Positions 4,343 to 6,755 of a DNA stretch of 6,755 bases are shown here, piece after piece; position 1 is the stretch's first letter, and every line of letters begins with the position of its first letter. The notes under the pieces were generated by a model, which had not been told where the DNA came from, did not search any database, and saw nothing but the letters and a program-made list of their open reading frames with translations. The position numbers and the translations under genes are program-made. Origin of the DNA: Opitutaceae bacterium (GTDB taxonomy: Bacteria > Verrucomicrobiota > Verrucomicrobiae > Opitutales > Opitutaceae); NCBI GenBank assembly GCA_031266495.1, contig JAISAX010000906.1:1-6755 (forward strand), given 5' to 3'.

Positions 4343-6755
4343 ATGAAAAACAAAATACATCATCTCTCCCGAAAATTTCCGGCCAGGACGCCAACCGCGT
4401 CCCGCGCATTTGCCATCGCCGCCCTTGCCCTGACCGGCTTCGCCTCGACGATCCAATCCGCTGAACCGGAGCAACCGCGCCTGGCGTTCGGATGTTCCGA
4501 CGCGGGCGCGATTCACATCGGCGACGCCACTGCCGGCGACGGTGGCGATGGTGGCGACGGGCTGCGCATTCGCGAAAACAACGCGGAAGTGCTTCTGGAA
4601 TTTTACACAAAAACAGGCAACTGGGAGATTCAGCGGCAGACGAAAAACTCCGCCTGGCTCTCCCGCGCGGCGGAGTTTCCGCGACCGGCAACCGGCGGCA
4701 GTGGCGGCGGCGGTAGTGGTGGCAGCGACACGGACGCGCGGGCGGACGCGAACGCGGGGTTCAAAATGCGCGGGATGGTTCTGGGCAACGGCTACGAAAT
4801 GAGCGCCGCCCCCCCTCCCCCCCCTCATCACCCGTCCTCACCCGCCGCCGCCACTCCCGCCACTCCCGCCACTCTCGCCGCCGCCGCCACTCCCGCCGCG
4901 TTGCGCCTTTCGTGGACAACTTTTCCGGACAAGAAAAAACAGGAATACGGCGTGTTAAACGAAGCGGGATTCGCTCTCTTTTTTGAGGAAAACGCGCCCG
5001 TCTCCGTTTTCATTGACGGCAGGAAAATCTCTCTCGCGAGTCCGTATGACGATTTCACGCACAACAGAAATCCGCGCGAAGTCACGGTTGTGTTCGCTTC
5101 GGGAAACCGTTTTTCGCTCGTCAATTTCGAGGGGATTGGCGGTTGCTCGCTCACGCATTTCAACGGCGTCGTTGTCCTCGGTTTCACTCGCGCCGGCGTG
5201 GCGGCGAAAAAAGAGGAGGACACGTTTGGCGCGACACTCGCGTTTCCCGCCGGCGCCGAGCGCCTGTCGCCGGCGGCGTTCAGGTTTACGAATTCGCACG
5301 ACGGCTGGTTCCCCGCGCGCGTCCCCGTTCTCGGCTCCGCTTTCGATGATGTTTCCCGAAACGTCCTCGACGCGCCCGCCGGGAAACACGGGTTTGTCAT
5401 CGCCAGGGACGGGCAATTTCAATTCGCGGAAACCGGCGCGCGGGCGCGTTTCAACGGCGTGCAACTCGTCCACGGCGCAAAATTCCCGACGAAAGAAAAC
5501 GCGCGAATTCTCGCCGACCGCATCGCCGCTCTCGGCGCCAATGCCGTGCGCTTTCATCACATTGACAGCGACCAGCCGGGGCACGGCCTCTGGAAACGTT
5601 CGGAACTTCCCGCGAAACACCAGGAGTTCGACGACGAGTTACTGGACCGGATGGACTACCTCATCAGCCAGTTCAAGCAGCGCGGGATTTACGTCCACAT
5701 GGACGGCATCACGTCCGTCCGTTTCGGCACGGAGGACGGTTTCCCGGATTTTGAAAAACTCACCTTCGGCCTCAAAACCAGCGCCTACCTTTACGATCAC
5801 AAGCCGCTTTCCGACTGGCAAAAAAAGTTCTTTTCCCGCCTGTGGAATCACAAAAACAACTACACCGGCCTCGCCTGGAAGGACGATCCCGTTTTCGCCA
5901 GCACGGAAATCGTCAACGAAAACGACCCGTTCACGCACGACATTTACCACCATCTCCCGCCCCCCTACCGCGCCGTTTATTCGGACATGTTCAGGAAATG
6001 GACTACGGCGCGAAACCTTCCGGAAACCGGTTACGCCGACGCGCCGGGCGAACTCGTGGCGCGCTTCAAAATCCAGATGATGGGGACGTACTACGAGCGC
6101 ATCCGCGAACACCTCCGCGCCGAGGGCGTGCGCATTCCGGTGACGGGCACCAACTGGATGCACGGCGACAAAGGCAGCATTGCGATCGTCGCCGCCAATT
6201 CCGGAATGGACTACACCGCGCTGCACCCCTACGGCGGGGCGGATTGCTTGCAAAAACCGCCGCACGGCGCCGAGGGACGTTCCACACGCCTCGCGCTCGG
6301 CAAAATCCGCGGGCGCCCGTTCGTTCTCAACGAGTGGAACATGACCAACACCCGAGGCATCACCCGCGGCGCCGCGATTATCTGGCAAATCGCGCTCGCC
6401 GCCGCCGCCGGGCACGACGCCTCGTACCTGTTCGCGTTCTCTCACGACGGTTCGTTCCGTTACGACGCGTCCAACATCAACTCGCTCAACGTCGCCTGCG
6501 ACCCCGCCGTCGCGGCGCTGTTTCCCGCCGCCTCGATCCTGTTTCTGCGCGGCGATATCCAACTACCCGGCTTCGAGTTCGTTTTCCGTACGCCGCAAGA
6601 ACCGTTCCTGAACAAAATCTTCAAAAAAAATGCCAACGATCATCTGTCCGATTTTTCACGCGCCGCGTTTTGGGCGCCAACATCCATTGACTACACCGGC
6701 ATCCCCGATCTGCTCCCGCCGGAAACGCGGCGCAACGCCCCCCCCCCCCCCCCCC
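4343..6755 (+). CDS. secreted clan GH-A (GH5-like) glycoside hydrolase, 3' end cut by the window
   Basis: The frame is open for 804 codons from ATG 4343 and reaches the window end without a stop. Residues 1-40 form a signal peptide: basic MKNKIHHLSRK, hydrophobic AFAIAALALTGFA, and likely cleavage after IQSA (A40). Residues ~45-330 look like a beta-rich accessory region carrying three low-complexity inserts: GD repeats at 65-73, Gly/Ser at 118-128 and Pro/Ala/Thr at 154-186. From ~356 the protein reads DGQFQF...RFNGVQL, then LGANAVRFHHID (R403, H405, H406), which begins a TIM barrel. The STEIVNEND segment supplies a probable acid/base E526 after N525. H628-P-Y630 and FVLNEWN supply a probable nucleophile E664. 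This spacing and order fit clan GH-A retaining enzymes, so beta-glycosidic cleavage outside the cytoplasm or in the periplasm is predicted. The exact GH family and substrate are not assignable. No Shine-Dalgarno is seen; the start rests on the signal peptide. Confidence 0.82.
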   Translation, partial: MKNKIHHLSRKFPARTPTASRAFAIAALALTGFASTIQSAEPEQPRLAFGCSDAGAIHIGDATAGDGGDGGDGLRIRENNAEVLLEFYTKTGNWEIQRQTKNSAWLSRAAEFPRPATGGSGGGGSGGSDTDARADANAGFKMRGMVLGNGYEMSAAPPPPPHHPSSPAAATPATPATLAAAATPAALRLSWTTFPDKKKQEYGVLNEAGFALFFEENAPVSVFIDGRKISLASPYDDFTHNRNPREVTVVFASGNRFSLVNFEGIGGCSLTHFNGVVVLGFTRAGVAAKKEEDTFGATLAFPAGAERLSPAAFRFTNSHDGWFPARVPVLGSAFDDVSRNVLDAPAGKHGFVIARDGQFQFAETGARARFNGVQLVHGAKFPTKENARILADRIAALGANAVRFHHIDSDQPGHGLWKRSELPAKHQEFDDELLDRMDYLISQFKQRGIYVHMDGITSVRFGTEDGFPDFEKLTFGLKTSAYLYDHKPLSDWQKKFFSRLWNHKNNYTGLAWKDDPVFASTEIVNENDPFTHDIYHHLPPPYRAVYSDMFRKWTTARNLPETGYADAPGELVARFKIQMMGTYYERIREHLRAEGVRIPVTGTNWMHGDKGSIAIVAANSGMDYTALHPYGGADCLQKPPHGAEGRSTRLALGKIRGRPFVLNEWNMTNTRGITRGAAIIWQIALAAAAGHDASYLFAFSHDGSFRYDASNINSLNVACDPAVAALFPAASILFLRGDIQLPGFEFVFRTPQEPFLNKIFKKNANDHLSDFSRAAFWAPTSIDYTGIPDLLPPETRRNAPPPPP
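4535..4561 (+). repeat. 9-bp coding tandem repeat (Gly-Asp-Gly)
   Basis: Three consecutive 9-bp units of the form GGCGACGGT with small changes encode G65-D-G-G-D-G-G-D-G73 in the N-terminal part of the hydrolase. The units keep the frame, so gain or loss of a copy would only lengthen or shorten a flexible acidic-glycine loop. Confidence 0.65.
4809..4896 (+). repeat. C-rich coding low-complexity tract (C7/C8 runs and GCC-ACT-CCC repeats)
   Basis: C7 (4809-4815), T, C8 (4817-4824) encode the Pro run 157-161. Repeats of GCC-ACT-CCC and GCC follow to 4896, giving an Ala/Thr/Pro linker up to residue 185. The frame is intact across the tract, and clear beta-sandwich-like sequence resumes at ~187. 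The two C runs are not multiples of three, so single-base slippage would frameshift the hydrolase before its catalytic barrel. The complementary strand is G-rich, like the microsatellite upstream. Confidence 0.7.
6738..6755 (+). repeat. terminal C18 homopolymer inside the hydrolase frame
   Basis: Eighteen C residues run to the last base of the window. In the hydrolase frame they encode Pro from residue 800 on, after PPETRRNA. This may be another Pro-rich linker to a further domain. It may equally be where an assembly stopped because of the homopolymer. Its real length cannot be judged here. Confidence 0.7.

Noticed and set aside
3875..4353. Small open frames on both strands across the intergenic region
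   Set aside because: Their translations come from palindromes and G-rich repeats (Arg/Pro/Gly strings), and they lack start signals and domains.
4301..4831. 176-codon minus-strand frame over the start of the hydrolase gene
   Set aside because: It is antisense to the signal peptide and low-complexity inserts. Its Ala/Thr and Arg-rich content mirrors those repeats.
4983..6080. 365-codon plus-strand frame overlapping the hydrolase
   Set aside because: It is a Ser/Thr/Arg-rich shifted-frame translation. The other plus frame gives a signal peptide and GH-A catalytic motifs and stays open throughout.

Overview
The window is GC-rich and reads as a bacterial chromosome segment. Long C homopolymers, palindrome-rich intergenic DNA, weak or absent Shine-Dalgarno sites at most starts, and a sugar-acid cassette beside a secreted glycoside hydrolase together suggest a polysaccharide-degrading member of the Planctomycetes-Verrucomicrobia-Lentisphaerae group. 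An Opitutaceae-like verrucomicrobium is my best guess. This is inference from style only, because no rRNA or other marker gene is present.

Layout. A leftward IclR-family regulator (103-894) is divergent, across a 67-bp gap, from a rightward three-gene operon. The operon encodes an RraA/HMG-aldolase-family lyase (962-1651), a mandelate racemase/galactonate dehydratase-like enolase-superfamily enzyme (1664-2830) and a D-2-hydroxyacid dehydrogenase (2889-3863). The gap between the last two genes carries a C16 homopolymer framed by CCGGTC. A 479-bp non-coding stretch (3864-4342) follows. It holds a diverged 21-bp repeat pair with dyad symmetry, at least five short palindromes that each have a 3-nt spacer, and a GGGAGGC microsatellite. 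After it, a rightward gene (4343 to the window end, no stop reached) encodes a secreted clan GH-A (GH5-like) glycoside hydrolase. It is the longest gene here and is cut off inside a C18 tract where the window ends.

How the genes could work together. Dehydratase, class II pyruvate-type aldolase and 2-oxoacid/2-hydroxyacid oxidoreductase form a plausible catabolic route. A sugar acid would be dehydrated to a 2-keto-3-deoxy acid, split to pyruvate or a similar oxoacid plus an aldehyde, and a small 2-oxoacid would be interconverted with its 2-hydroxyacid. The IclR regulator would control this in response to a pathway acid. The exported hydrolase may supply the sugars, but it is separated by the repeat region and is probably a separate transcription unit. 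The substrate cannot be read from the sequence. No tRNA, rRNA, CRISPR array, transposase or phage gene was found.
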